A DNA stretch of 64,000 nt, taken from positions 124,001 through 188,000 of the forward strand of contig CAZQVN010000003.1 of the NCBI GenBank assembly GCA_964596775.1. The letters run 5' to 3'. The stretch's first letter is position 1; the number at the start of each line of letters is the position of its first letter. Position numbers and translations under genes: made by a program. The notes under the pieces were generated by a model that was not told the origin of the DNA, ran no database searches, and was given only the letters and a program-made list of their open reading frames with translations. Shown piece after piece: positions 45,251-52,007 of this stretch. Source of the DNA: CAZQVN01 sp964596775 (GTDB lineage Bacteria > Eisenbacteria > RBG-16-71-46 > JABDJR01 > JAWXBZ01).

Positions 45251-46159
45251 TTACGGTACGTGGAATTCCGACAGGGCCTTGAGGGCCTGCATCCGCTCCC
45301 GGACTTCATCGAGCGTGGCTCCGGCCAGGCGATCCAGGCTGAACGACTCGACGCTGAACGAGGCCATGACCGTTCCGTTGACCACGGCGCAGCGGTAGTC
45401 CCTTTCCGTCAGCGAGTTCGAGCGGGCCAGGTGCCCGACGAAGCCGCCGGCAAACGTGTCTCCGGCGCCGGTCGGATCGAACAGGTGCTCGATGGGATAC
45501 GCCGGGGCGGAGAACGTGAAGTCCCGGCCGAACAGGATCGACCCGTGCTCCCCCTTCTTGACCACGACCACCGAGGGGCCGAACCGGAAGCAGGCCCGGG
45601 CGGCCTTGATCAGGTTCGACTCTCCGGTGAGTTCGCGGACCTCGGAGTCGTTGAGGAACACCACGTCGACGCGCTTGAGCGTTTCGAGAAGGGATTCGCG
45701 GGCGCCCTCGATCCAGAAGTTCATCGTGTCCATGAGGACGAGCTCCGGGCGTTCCACCTGGTCGAGAACCCGCCGCTGCAGGGTCGGCTCGATGTTCGCG
45801 AGGAACAGGAACCGCGGCTTGCGGTAGGCTTCGGGAATCTTCGGATCGAAGTCGGCGAAGACGTTCAGCTGCGTGTCCAGGGTCTTCCGGCTGTTGAGGT
45901 CCGAGCCGTACTCGCCCGTCCAGCGGAACGTGCGCCCCGGCGCCACGGTGAGGCCGGCCACGTCGATCTCCTTGCTCCGGAACAGTTCGATGTGCTCGCG
46001 GGGAAAGTCCTCGCCGACCACCGCGACGATCTGGACCGGCGTGAACAGGCGCGCCGCGACGGCGAAGAACGACGCCGAACCGCCCAGCGCGTCGGGGGCC
46101 TTGCCATAGGGTGTGATGACCGTGTCGAGAGCCACGGACCCGACGACGAGAGTACTCAC
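45251..46159 (-). CDS. PfkB-family carbohydrate kinase
   Basis: A 302-residue ribokinase-fold kinase. It starts STLVVGSVALDTVITPYGKA and has the glycine-rich ALGGSASFFAVAARLF, the PfkB signature around FLNDSEVRELTGES, and the catalytic/anion-hole motif DPTGAGDTFAGGFVGHL with the base Asp. The substrate could be a sugar, nucleoside or similar; the Asn in NDSEVRELTG is shared with adenosine/ribokinase-like members. The start is GTG at 46159 with AAAGGAG upstream, overlapping the CPBP stop (GTGA). It ends the rsfS-argS-CPBP-pfkB run. Confidence 0.92.
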   Translation of the reverse strand: MSTLVVGSVALDTVITPYGKAPDALGGSASFFAVAARLFTPVQIVAVVGEDFPREHIELFRSKEIDVAGLTVAPGRTFRWTGEYGSDLNSRKTLDTQLNVFADFDPKIPEAYRKPRFLFLANIEPTLQRRVLDQVERPELVLMDTMNFWIEGARESLLETLKRVDVVFLNDSEVRELTGESNLIKAARACFRFGPSVVVVKKGEHGSILFGRDFTFSAPAYPIEHLFDPTGAGDTFAGGFVGHLARSNSLTERDYRCAVVNGTVMASFSVESFSLDRLAGATLDEVRERMQALKALSEFHVP

Positions 46160-47088
46160 GAAAGACTCCTTTCCGGAAAGTCCGTCCGGGCGTATCGCCG
46201 GAACAGACGCGATGACATGTACAGTCCGCCGAGGAGTCCGGCCGCCGCCGCCAGGGTCCACGAGACCGGCTGGGGCGATCCGGCGAAAACTTCCTCCGGC
46301 GTCAGGGAGCGGCTTTGAAAATAGGCCAGGCCGTTCACGATCGCGTGACCCGCGAGAGCCGGCCAGAGCGAGCCGGAACGGATCGTCCACCACGCGAAGA
46401 TCAGGCCGAGAAAGAAGGCCGGCACGACCTGCCACGGCAGCAGGTGAATGCCTCCGAAGAACACCGAACTCCAGAAGATGGCCCGGGCATCGCCGTAGCG
46501 TTCCCGGAAACTGCGGAGAAACACTCCTCGGAAGAGCAGTTCCTCGGTGACCGGAGCCACGAGAATCAGGAACACCGGCGCGAACCCTCCCAGCAGGATG
46601 CTTCCGAACAGTTCCTTGAGCATGTCCGGAACCGGCAGGACCTTGAGCAGGAGGTTCGAGACCTCGTTGACGACGAGCAGCCCGCCGCCGAGCGTCAGCG
46701 CCATCGGAAGCCAGAGCGCAACGGGCACCGGCGCCAGCGGGAACACCTCGGCCGCGCGCTTGCCGGACCGGCGCAGGGCGAACCAGATGACGGCGCCGAA
46801 CGCGAGGCTGTTCACGATCACGCCGAGTTCCGCCGCCTGCATCTCGAGAAGTCTCTCCAGCGGAACACCCGCGGCCAGGCGGCCGGCATAGATCAGCCCG
46901 GCGGCGACGTTCGCCAGAACCTGCACCAGGACGACGAGCAGCAGCGCGGCCAGGAGGCCGGGGTAAGCGGGGGCCGCCGGCTCCCCGGGCGGACCGGCCG
47001 CGGACGGTTCCTCGGGTCCGCTCTCCGGGACCGGAATGTCGGCCGGGATCGGCGTCGGCGGTTCTCCGCCGGGTGTGGGGTCCGTCAC
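46156..47088 (-). CDS. CPBP family intramembrane glutamic endopeptidase (CAAX protease-like)
   Basis: A 310-residue membrane protein with a Pro/Glu-rich cytoplasmic N-terminus of about 42 residues and roughly eight transmembrane helices. The abortive-infection/CPBP motifs are complete: VTEELLFRGVFLRSFRERYG (EExxxR), FFGGIHLLPW (FxxxH) and AGHAIVNGLAYF (HxxxN). Substrate is unknown; relatives process peptides or prenylated proteins. A last helix (WTLAAAAGLLGGLYMSSRLF) precedes a basic tail. The start is GTG, 4 bp after argS, and the stop overlaps pfkB. Confidence 0.93.
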   Translation of the reverse strand: MTDPTPGGEPPTPIPADIPVPESGPEEPSAAGPPGEPAAPAYPGLLAALLLVVLVQVLANVAAGLIYAGRLAAGVPLERLLEMQAAELGVIVNSLAFGAVIWFALRRSGKRAAEVFPLAPVPVALWLPMALTLGGGLLVVNEVSNLLLKVLPVPDMLKELFGSILLGGFAPVFLILVAPVTEELLFRGVFLRSFRERYGDARAIFWSSVFFGGIHLLPWQVVPAFFLGLIFAWWTIRSGSLWPALAGHAIVNGLAYFQSRSLTPEEVFAGSPQPVSWTLAAAAGLLGGLYMSSRLFRRYARTDFPERSLS

Positions 47089-47092
47089 CGGA

Positions 47093-48763
47093 TTACATGC
47101 TCTCGGGCGCTTCGACGTTGATCAGCGCCAGGCCGTTTCCCAGGACCTGGCGCACGCCCGCGCAGAGCATGAGCCGGGCGCGGGACAGCGCCGGTTCCTC
47201 CCCCACGACGCGGCACTGGTGGTAGAACGGATGGAACGCCGCCGAAAGCTGGCGCAGGTAGTTCGTGAGGCGGTGCGGTTCGCGGGCGAGCGCGGCCCCC
47301 TTGAGCAGTTCGGGGTACTGGACGATCAGCCGCAGCAGCGTGCGCTCGGCCGGATGCACGAGCAGCGCCGGATCCCCGCCGGCCGGATCGTCCGCGCCGG
47401 GGGTGCCCCGCTCCGCGGCCACGCGCAGAATCCCGGCCGTCCGCGCGTGGGCGTACTTGACGTAGTAGACCGGATTCTCGTCCGACGTGCTCCGGGCCAG
47501 GTCCATGTCGAAATCGAGATGGCTGTTCGCGCGGCGCATGAGGAAAAAGAAGATGGCCGTGTCCTTTCCGACGTCGTCCACGAGCTCGGACAGGGTGATG
47601 AACTCCCCTTCTCGCTTCGACATCTTGACCGGCTGTCCCTGCGAGAGCAGGTTGACCTGCTGGACGATGATGACCTCGAGCCAGTCCGCGCCGAAGCCCA
47701 TGATTTCCATGCCGGCCTGCATGCGCGGAATGTGACCGTGATGATCCGGCCCCCAGATGTCGATGACGTGACGGTTCCCCCGCTCATGCTTCGACGCGTG
47801 ATACGCGAGGTCGGCCAGGAAGTAGGAGGGCTCGCCGCTGGACCGGACGAGAACGCGGTCCTGGTCGTCGCCGAAGCGCGTGGTGGCCAGCCATTGCGCC
47901 CCTTCCCTCTCCACCACGAAACCGCGATCGCGGATCAGCTTCAGCGTGCGCTCGATGGCTTCCGGATAGAGCTCGGACTGGAGGTACCAGCGGTCGAACG
48001 TCGTGCCGTACCGCCCGAGATCCTTCTTCTGCCAGTCGAGAATCCGCGAGACGGCAAGACGGCTGAACGCGTGGTTGACGGCGGAGTCGTCGCCGGCGGC
48101 GAGGGCCGCCATCGCGTCCCTCTCCGCGAGACCGGCGGCAAGATCCTTCAGGTACTCGCCGCGGTAGCCGTTTTCGGGGATCACCGCCGGACCGCCCCCG
48201 GACAGCTCAGCGTGACGTGCGCGAAAGCTCGCGCCGAGAAGGTCGATCTGCGTGCCGACGTCGTTCACGTAGAATTCCGTCCCGCAGTCGTAGCCCGCCG
48301 CGTTGAACAGGCGGGCCAGCGTGCCGCCGAAGGCGGCGGCGCGGGCGTTGACGACGTTGAGGGGACCGGTGGGATTCGCGCTGACGAACTCCACCTGCAT
48401 CTTTTCCCCGTGTCCGGTGTCGGTCGTGCCGTAGGCGGCGCCCGCTTTCAGGACGTCGCGGAGCGCGCCCCCGAGGACGTCCTGGCTCAGCGACACGTTC
48501 AGGAACCCCGGGCCGGCCACCGAAGCCCCGGCCACCAGCCCCCCGGCGTCACCGAGCGCATCGACGATGCGTCCGGCCACCTCGCGCGGGTTCTTCTTCA
48601 TCGACTTCGCGAGCGCGAGCGCCCAGTTCGTGGAGTAGTCGCCGAAGCCCTCCTCGCGCGGGATCGCCACGTCCGGAGGCGGAAGTCCCTCCGAGGCTCC
48701 GGGGTAGGCCTGTCGCACGGCGTCGCCGAGCGCCGCGGCCAGCTTTTCCTCAATCGTCGGCAC
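47093..48763 (-). CDS. argS: Arginyl-tRNA synthetase with a degenerate HIGH motif
   Basis: A 556-residue class I enzyme charging tRNA-Arg. The N-terminal Add-1 domain, the FVSANPTGPLNVVNARAA segment, AGYDCGTEFYVNDVGTQIDL, GPDHHGHIPRMQAGMEIMG and the C-terminal anticodon domain are all recognisable. KMSKR is intact (PVKMSKREGEF). The HIGH signature, usually HVGH at this place, reads NVVN (residues 136-139). Length and all other blocks are normal, so I regard it as a functional variant rather than a pseudogene. It overlaps rsfS by 14 bp. Confidence 0.95.
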   Translation of the reverse strand: MPTIEEKLAAALGDAVRQAYPGASEGLPPPDVAIPREEGFGDYSTNWALALAKSMKKNPREVAGRIVDALGDAGGLVAGASVAGPGFLNVSLSQDVLGGALRDVLKAGAAYGTTDTGHGEKMQVEFVSANPTGPLNVVNARAAAFGGTLARLFNAAGYDCGTEFYVNDVGTQIDLLGASFRARHAELSGGGPAVIPENGYRGEYLKDLAAGLAERDAMAALAAGDDSAVNHAFSRLAVSRILDWQKKDLGRYGTTFDRWYLQSELYPEAIERTLKLIRDRGFVVEREGAQWLATTRFGDDQDRVLVRSSGEPSYFLADLAYHASKHERGNRHVIDIWGPDHHGHIPRMQAGMEIMGFGADWLEVIIVQQVNLLSQGQPVKMSKREGEFITLSELVDDVGKDTAIFFFLMRRANSHLDFDMDLARSTSDENPVYYVKYAHARTAGILRVAAERGTPGADDPAGGDPALLVHPAERTLLRLIVQYPELLKGAALAREPHRLTNYLRQLSAAFHPFYHQCRVVGEEPALSRARLMLCAGVRQVLGNGLALINVEAPESM

Positions 48764-49097
48764 AGGATTCCCTGCCGGCGTCCGCCCACAGTTTTTCCAG
48801 CTGGTAGATCTCGCGCGTTTCCTGGTGAAAGACGTGCACGACGACGTCCACGAAATCCAGGAGCACCCAGCGCATCGCGGACAGCCCTTCCGTGTGCCAG
48901 ACCTTGTGCCCGAGTTCGAGAAGACCGTCGGAAACCTGGTTGGCGATCGCCTTGACCTGCGTCTCGCTCGACGCGGAACAGATGACGAAGTAGTCGCAGA
49001 CGCCGGTCATCGACGTGAGGTCGAGGATCACCACGTCCTGGGCCTTGATCTTGAGGGTTTCGCGCGCGGCCGCCAACGCCAGCGCATGCGAGGTCAT
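48750..49097 (-). CDS. rsfS: Ribosomal silencing factor RsfS
   Basis: A 115-residue protein that binds uL14 and blocks subunit joining in starved cells. Signatures: DVVILDLTSMTGVCDYFVIC, SSETQVKAIANQVSDGLLEL, HTEGLSAMRWVLLDFVDVVV and HVFHQETREIYQLEKLWADA. The start at 49097 (ATG, MTSHALALAAARETL) gives the normal family length; longer in-frame versions lack support. It lies 34 bp after the polyprenyl synthase and overlaps argS. Confidence 0.95.
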   Translation of the reverse strand: MTSHALALAAARETLKIKAQDVVILDLTSMTGVCDYFVICSASSETQVKAIANQVSDGLLELGHKVWHTEGLSAMRWVLLDFVDVVVHVFHQETREIYQLEKLWADAGRESCADD

Positions 49098-49131
49098 CCC
49101 CTGCGCTTGCTTCCGGCGGGCCCGCCGCGCC

Positions 49132-50145
49132 TCAGCGCCGGCGGTGGAGGACATAGTCGATCGAGGCCGCAAACGTACGGGTGATGGGCGTGTCCCCGAA
49201 TTCCGCGAGTTCCCTTTCGGCCGCTTCGCCGAAGGAGCGGGCCATCTCCCGGCAATAGTCGAGGCCGCCGAACTCCGCCGTGAAGTCGAGGACCGTATTC
49301 CACGAGGAGTCGGAGAATTCCGGGGCGGAGACGAGTTCGCGAATGCGGGCGGCCTCCTCGGCCGGCGCCTCGCGCAGCGCATGGATGAGCGGCAGCGTGA
49401 TCTTGCCGTCCCGGACGTCGCTGCCGGTGGCCTTCCCCATCTGGCCGGTGTCCCCCGCGTAGTCGAGAAGGTCGTCGGTGATCTGGAACGCCATGCCGAG
49501 ATTGTGACCGAACCGCTGCATCGACTCCTTCTGCCCGTTCTCGCCGAACGCCAGCAGCGCGCCGATCTCGCAGGCCGCCGCGATCAGGGTGGCCGTCTTT
49601 TCCGAGATCATCTTCATGTAGTCCTGCTCGGTGACGGACGGGTCGCGCTTCTTTTCCAGCTCGAGCATTTCCCCGATGGACATGCGGTAGGTGGTTCCCG
49701 CGAGAATGCCCATGACGTCCCACATGCCGTGTTCCGTCAGGAGAAAAAACCCCTTGGAATAGAGGTAGTCACCCATGATGACGGAGGTCTGGTCGTTCCA
49801 CACGGAATTGACGGTCGGCATGCCCCGGCGGAGATAGGACCGGTCGATGGAGTCGTCGTGGACGAGCGTGGCCGTGTGGATCAATTCGACGATCGTGGCC
49901 GCCACGATGCTGTTGCGCTCGATGTCACCACCGAGGCGGGATGCGAGCAGCAGCAGCGTGGGGCGCATCCGCTTCCCCACCGAGAGGACGATGTGATCGG
50001 CGATCTCGTTGATGAGCGCCACTTCGGAGGAAAAGAAACGGACGAGTTCCGCCTGGACGAGATCCAGTTCAGCCCGAACCGGCGCCTGCAGATCCTTGAT
50101 TGTGACGAGCCGTCCGTCCGGGGTCACTTCTGTCCGATCGCTCAT
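49132..50145 (-). CDS. Trans-polyprenyl diphosphate synthase (IspB-like)
   Basis: A 337-residue chain-elongating prenyltransferase that makes the side chain of quinones. The first aspartate-rich motif is in LIHTATLVHDDSIDRSYLRR, the second in MAFQITDDLLDYAGDTGQMG. GKRMRPTLLLLASR and GDYLYSKGFFLL also fit. The residues before the first DDxxD are small or bulky in the pattern of long-chain synthases, so an octaprenyl or longer product is probable, but length cannot be fixed from sequence. The ATG at 50145 has GAGGAG upstream, and a promoter lies at 50216-50245. Confidence 0.94.
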   Translation of the reverse strand: MSDRTEVTPDGRLVTIKDLQAPVRAELDLVQAELVRFFSSEVALINEIADHIVLSVGKRMRPTLLLLASRLGGDIERNSIVAATIVELIHTATLVHDDSIDRSYLRRGMPTVNSVWNDQTSVIMGDYLYSKGFFLLTEHGMWDVMGILAGTTYRMSIGEMLELEKKRDPSVTEQDYMKMISEKTATLIAAACEIGALLAFGENGQKESMQRFGHNLGMAFQITDDLLDYAGDTGQMGKATGSDVRDGKITLPLIHALREAPAEEAARIRELVSAPEFSDSSWNTVLDFTAEFGGLDYCREMARSFGEAAERELAEFGDTPITRTFAASIDYVLHRRR

Positions 50146-50215
50146 GAACTCCTCAAGCCGGAAATGCGCGGCCCGGCGTGGTGTCGAGACATCTGCTGGA
50201 AGGTGAAGACCGTGG

Positions 50216-50245
50216 AGGTTAGCAATCCGGGGGAGACGGTGTCAA
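50216..50245 (-). promoter_or_regulatory. Promoter of the polyprenyl synthase gene
   Basis: A perfect -35 TTGACA (50245-50240), 18-nt spacer, -10 TAACCT (50221-50216). It lies downstream of the structured RNA region and would start transcription near 50209. Confidence 0.5.
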
Positions 50246-50269
50246 TGTTTGCTCCGGATCTTGCGGCTC

Positions 50270-50334
50270 CGGCTCACGTGCTGACGGGTTTCAGCGACCG
50301 TCCCTCTTTTCGGCTCACGTGCTGACGGGTTTCA
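50270..50334 (-). repeat. Two exact 24-bp direct repeats, 41 bp apart
   Basis: The 24-bp sequence at 50270-50293 recurs without change at 50311-50334. It contains a CACGTG palindrome. On the minus strand each copy follows a near-identical 3' arm of the structured RNA (50335-50344 and 50294-50303), so the repeat unit is really about 34 bp with three differences. The copies look like a duplicated 3' end of the RNA element. Confidence 0.9.
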
Positions 50335-50490
50335 ACAACCATCCTCCACCTCGGGGCACGCTGCGTCTCGGCATCCCTGCCTCGACTCCGCTCGGCGCTC
50401 CGCACGGCTCCGCCATCCTGGCTCCGCCGGCTCCGCGACGGCCCCTCGGCGGAGGACGGTCGCTGAAACCCTGGCGCGGGCCTCGCTCTT
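50311..50490 (-). ncRNA. Candidate structured RNA with long nested stem
   Basis: Minus strand, between the M23 peptidase and the polyprenyl synthase. A 21-bp outer stem pairs 50471-50451 with 50347-50327; 18 pairs are Watson-Crick and three (50463/50335, 50461/50337, 50457/50341) are G-U, allowed only in minus-strand RNA. It continues as GCC/GGU (50450-50448 with 50350-50348), tandem G-A mismatches, then GGGGC/GCCCC (50445-50441 with 50357-50353). Inside is a hairpin GUC-GA-GGCA / GGGA loop / UGCC-GA-GAC (50386-50365) with a GNRA tetraloop and again tandem G-A. A direct repeat GGCGGAGCC occurs twice (50428-50420, 50414-50406). Pairing is read from sequence; class and function are unknown. Boundaries are approximate. 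Confidence 0.65.
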
Positions 50491-50519
50491 GTGGGGAAAA
50501 CCTCTCTCAAAAACCTGTT

Positions 50520-51839
50520 TTAGTGGGGTTGTGCGGGGGTTTCGGGGTCCTGGGGACTCATTACGGCTGCGAACTGGTCCTCGCTCAGGGACGTTCCCTC
50601 GATGAGGGAGGCCATGAGATCCCGGTAGCCGGAGGTGACGCCGGCGAAATCGGCGCGCTCGGACTTGTCGAGCGGCTCGCCGCCGGTGGACTTGAACGTG
50701 AGCGGGTTGATGAACGTGCCGTTCTGCTGGATCCGGAAATCGAGATGAGGGCCCGTCGAGTGCCCGGTGCTGCCGACATAGCCGATGACCTGGTTCTGGT
50801 CGACCCGGGCTCCCCGGCGCGCGCCCTTGCCGAAACGGGAGAGATGCGCGTAGAACGTGACCAGGCCGTTGTTGTGCTTGACCTTCACGATGTTGCCGTA
50901 GCCGTTGATCCACCCCGAGTACTGGACGACACCGTCGGCCACGGACACGACCGGGGTTCCGGTGGGTGCCGCGTAGTCCACGCCGAGGTGCGGACGGACG
51001 GTCTTGAAGATCGGGTGGCGCCGCTTGTAGGTGAAGCCGGACGAAATGCGCGTGTAGTTCAGCGGACTCTTCAGGAACGCACGCCGCAGCGACTCGCCGT
51101 TGGCATGATAGTAGGAACCGCGGCCGTCCTTTTTCTCGTAGTAGAACGCCTCGAAATCCTTGTCGCCGTTGCGGTACTTGCCGGAGAGGATCCGGCCGCC
51201 GCCGATCGGCTGACCGTCCTTGAGCCGCTCCTCGAGAAGGACCTCGTACCGGTCCCCCTTCTTCGTTTCCGTGGCGAAATCCACATCATAGGAGAACACG
51301 TCGCAGAACGTGGCCACCAGGCCGGGAGAAATTCCGGCTTCGATCATGCTCATGTAGAGGGATCCATCCACCGTGCCGGAAGCCTTGCGGTAGACCCGCT
51401 GCACCGGCTCGTTCTCGCGCCAGGCGCGGAGTCCGGTCTCCCCCTTCTCCACGACGTAGAACGCCGCGTCCTCGGGCTGGAATTCGAAGCGGACCAGGTT
51501 CCCCCTGTCGTCCTTCAGCAGGCGGTACTCGTCGTTCGGCCGGATGCGGCGCATGTCCACAAGTGTGGCAAGATGCGACAGGAACTCGCGGGCCTCGCCG
51601 TCCGGAACGCCCTCCTGCTGCAGCACCTCGCCGAGCGTGGTCCGGCTGGGAATGGCGCCGCTGTGGACACAGGCCGGCACGGATTCCAGGGGTTCAAACG
51701 TCAGCGAAGCCTGCGCGGAGCGGGCCAGCAGGGCATCGCTCCCGCCGGTCAGCGTTTCGGAATTGCGTAATGCAATGAGCGCAACAAGGGTGAGTGCCCC
51801 GGTCAGAATCAGGGCCAGAGGTCGCAACTTACGACTCAT
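50520..51839 (-). CDS. M23-family (LytM domain) peptidoglycan endopeptidase-like protein
   Basis: A 439-residue cell-envelope protein: N-terminal hydrophobic anchor or signal (RPLALILTGALTLVALIAL), an N-terminal domain like the OapA/Csd3 regulatory region (SRTTLGEVLQQEGVPDGEAR, MRRIRPNDEYRLLKD), a middle domain and a C-terminal LytM domain. Zinc motif HxxxD is present in RPHLGVDYAAPTGTPVVSVA. The usual HLH near the end reads HLD in STGHSTGPHLDFRIQQNG, so the last zinc ligand would be Asp or the enzyme is altered. The ATG at 51839 has AGGAGG upstream at rather long spacing. A promoter is at 51979-52007. Predicted to cleave or sense peptidoglycan cross-links. Confidence 0.92.
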   Translation of the reverse strand: MSRKLRPLALILTGALTLVALIALRNSETLTGGSDALLARSAQASLTFEPLESVPACVHSGAIPSRTTLGEVLQQEGVPDGEAREFLSHLATLVDMRRIRPNDEYRLLKDDRGNLVRFEFQPEDAAFYVVEKGETGLRAWRENEPVQRVYRKASGTVDGSLYMSMIEAGISPGLVATFCDVFSYDVDFATETKKGDRYEVLLEERLKDGQPIGGGRILSGKYRNGDKDFEAFYYEKKDGRGSYYHANGESLRRAFLKSPLNYTRISSGFTYKRRHPIFKTVRPHLGVDYAAPTGTPVVSVADGVVQYSGWINGYGNIVKVKHNNGLVTFYAHLSRFGKGARRGARVDQNQVIGYVGSTGHSTGPHLDFRIQQNGTFINPLTFKSTGGEPLDKSERADFAGVTSGYRDLMASLIEGTSLSEDQFAAVMSPQDPETPAQPH

Positions 51840-51978
51840 CCTTTGGTTATCCTCCTGAAAACGGCACAGCGAACGCGGTGATACCCGCGAACTGCAAACA
51901 AGAATCAGGCCACATGGAAGGTCCGGGCTGGACGGCGGGGGGCTGTCAGGTTGCTGGTCGACCCGGAACGACGTGCGG

Positions 51979-52007
51979 AGATTAGATTTAGCTATTCCGG
52001 ATGTCAA
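51979..52007 (-). promoter_or_regulatory. Promoter of the M23 peptidase gene
   Basis: Perfect -35 TTGACA (52007-52002), overlapping the stop codon of the CCA-enzyme gene, 17-nt spacer and -10 TAATCT (51984-51979). It gives a leader of about 130 nt before the ATG at 51839; I see no known riboswitch in it. Confidence 0.5.

Noticed and set aside
48347..48358. argS as a pseudogene because the HIGH motif is lost
   Set aside because: The reading frame is full length with intact KMSKR and all other conserved blocks, so a functional variant is more likely.
50270..50471. CRISPR array (repeats with 17-nt spacing)
   Set aside because: There are only two copies, the spacing is too short, and the repeat is part of a larger paired structure; no cas genes nearby.
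50311..50490. Simple rho-independent terminator for the M23 gene
   Set aside because: The stem encloses about 100 nt of further structure and is not followed by a T-run, unlike intrinsic terminators.
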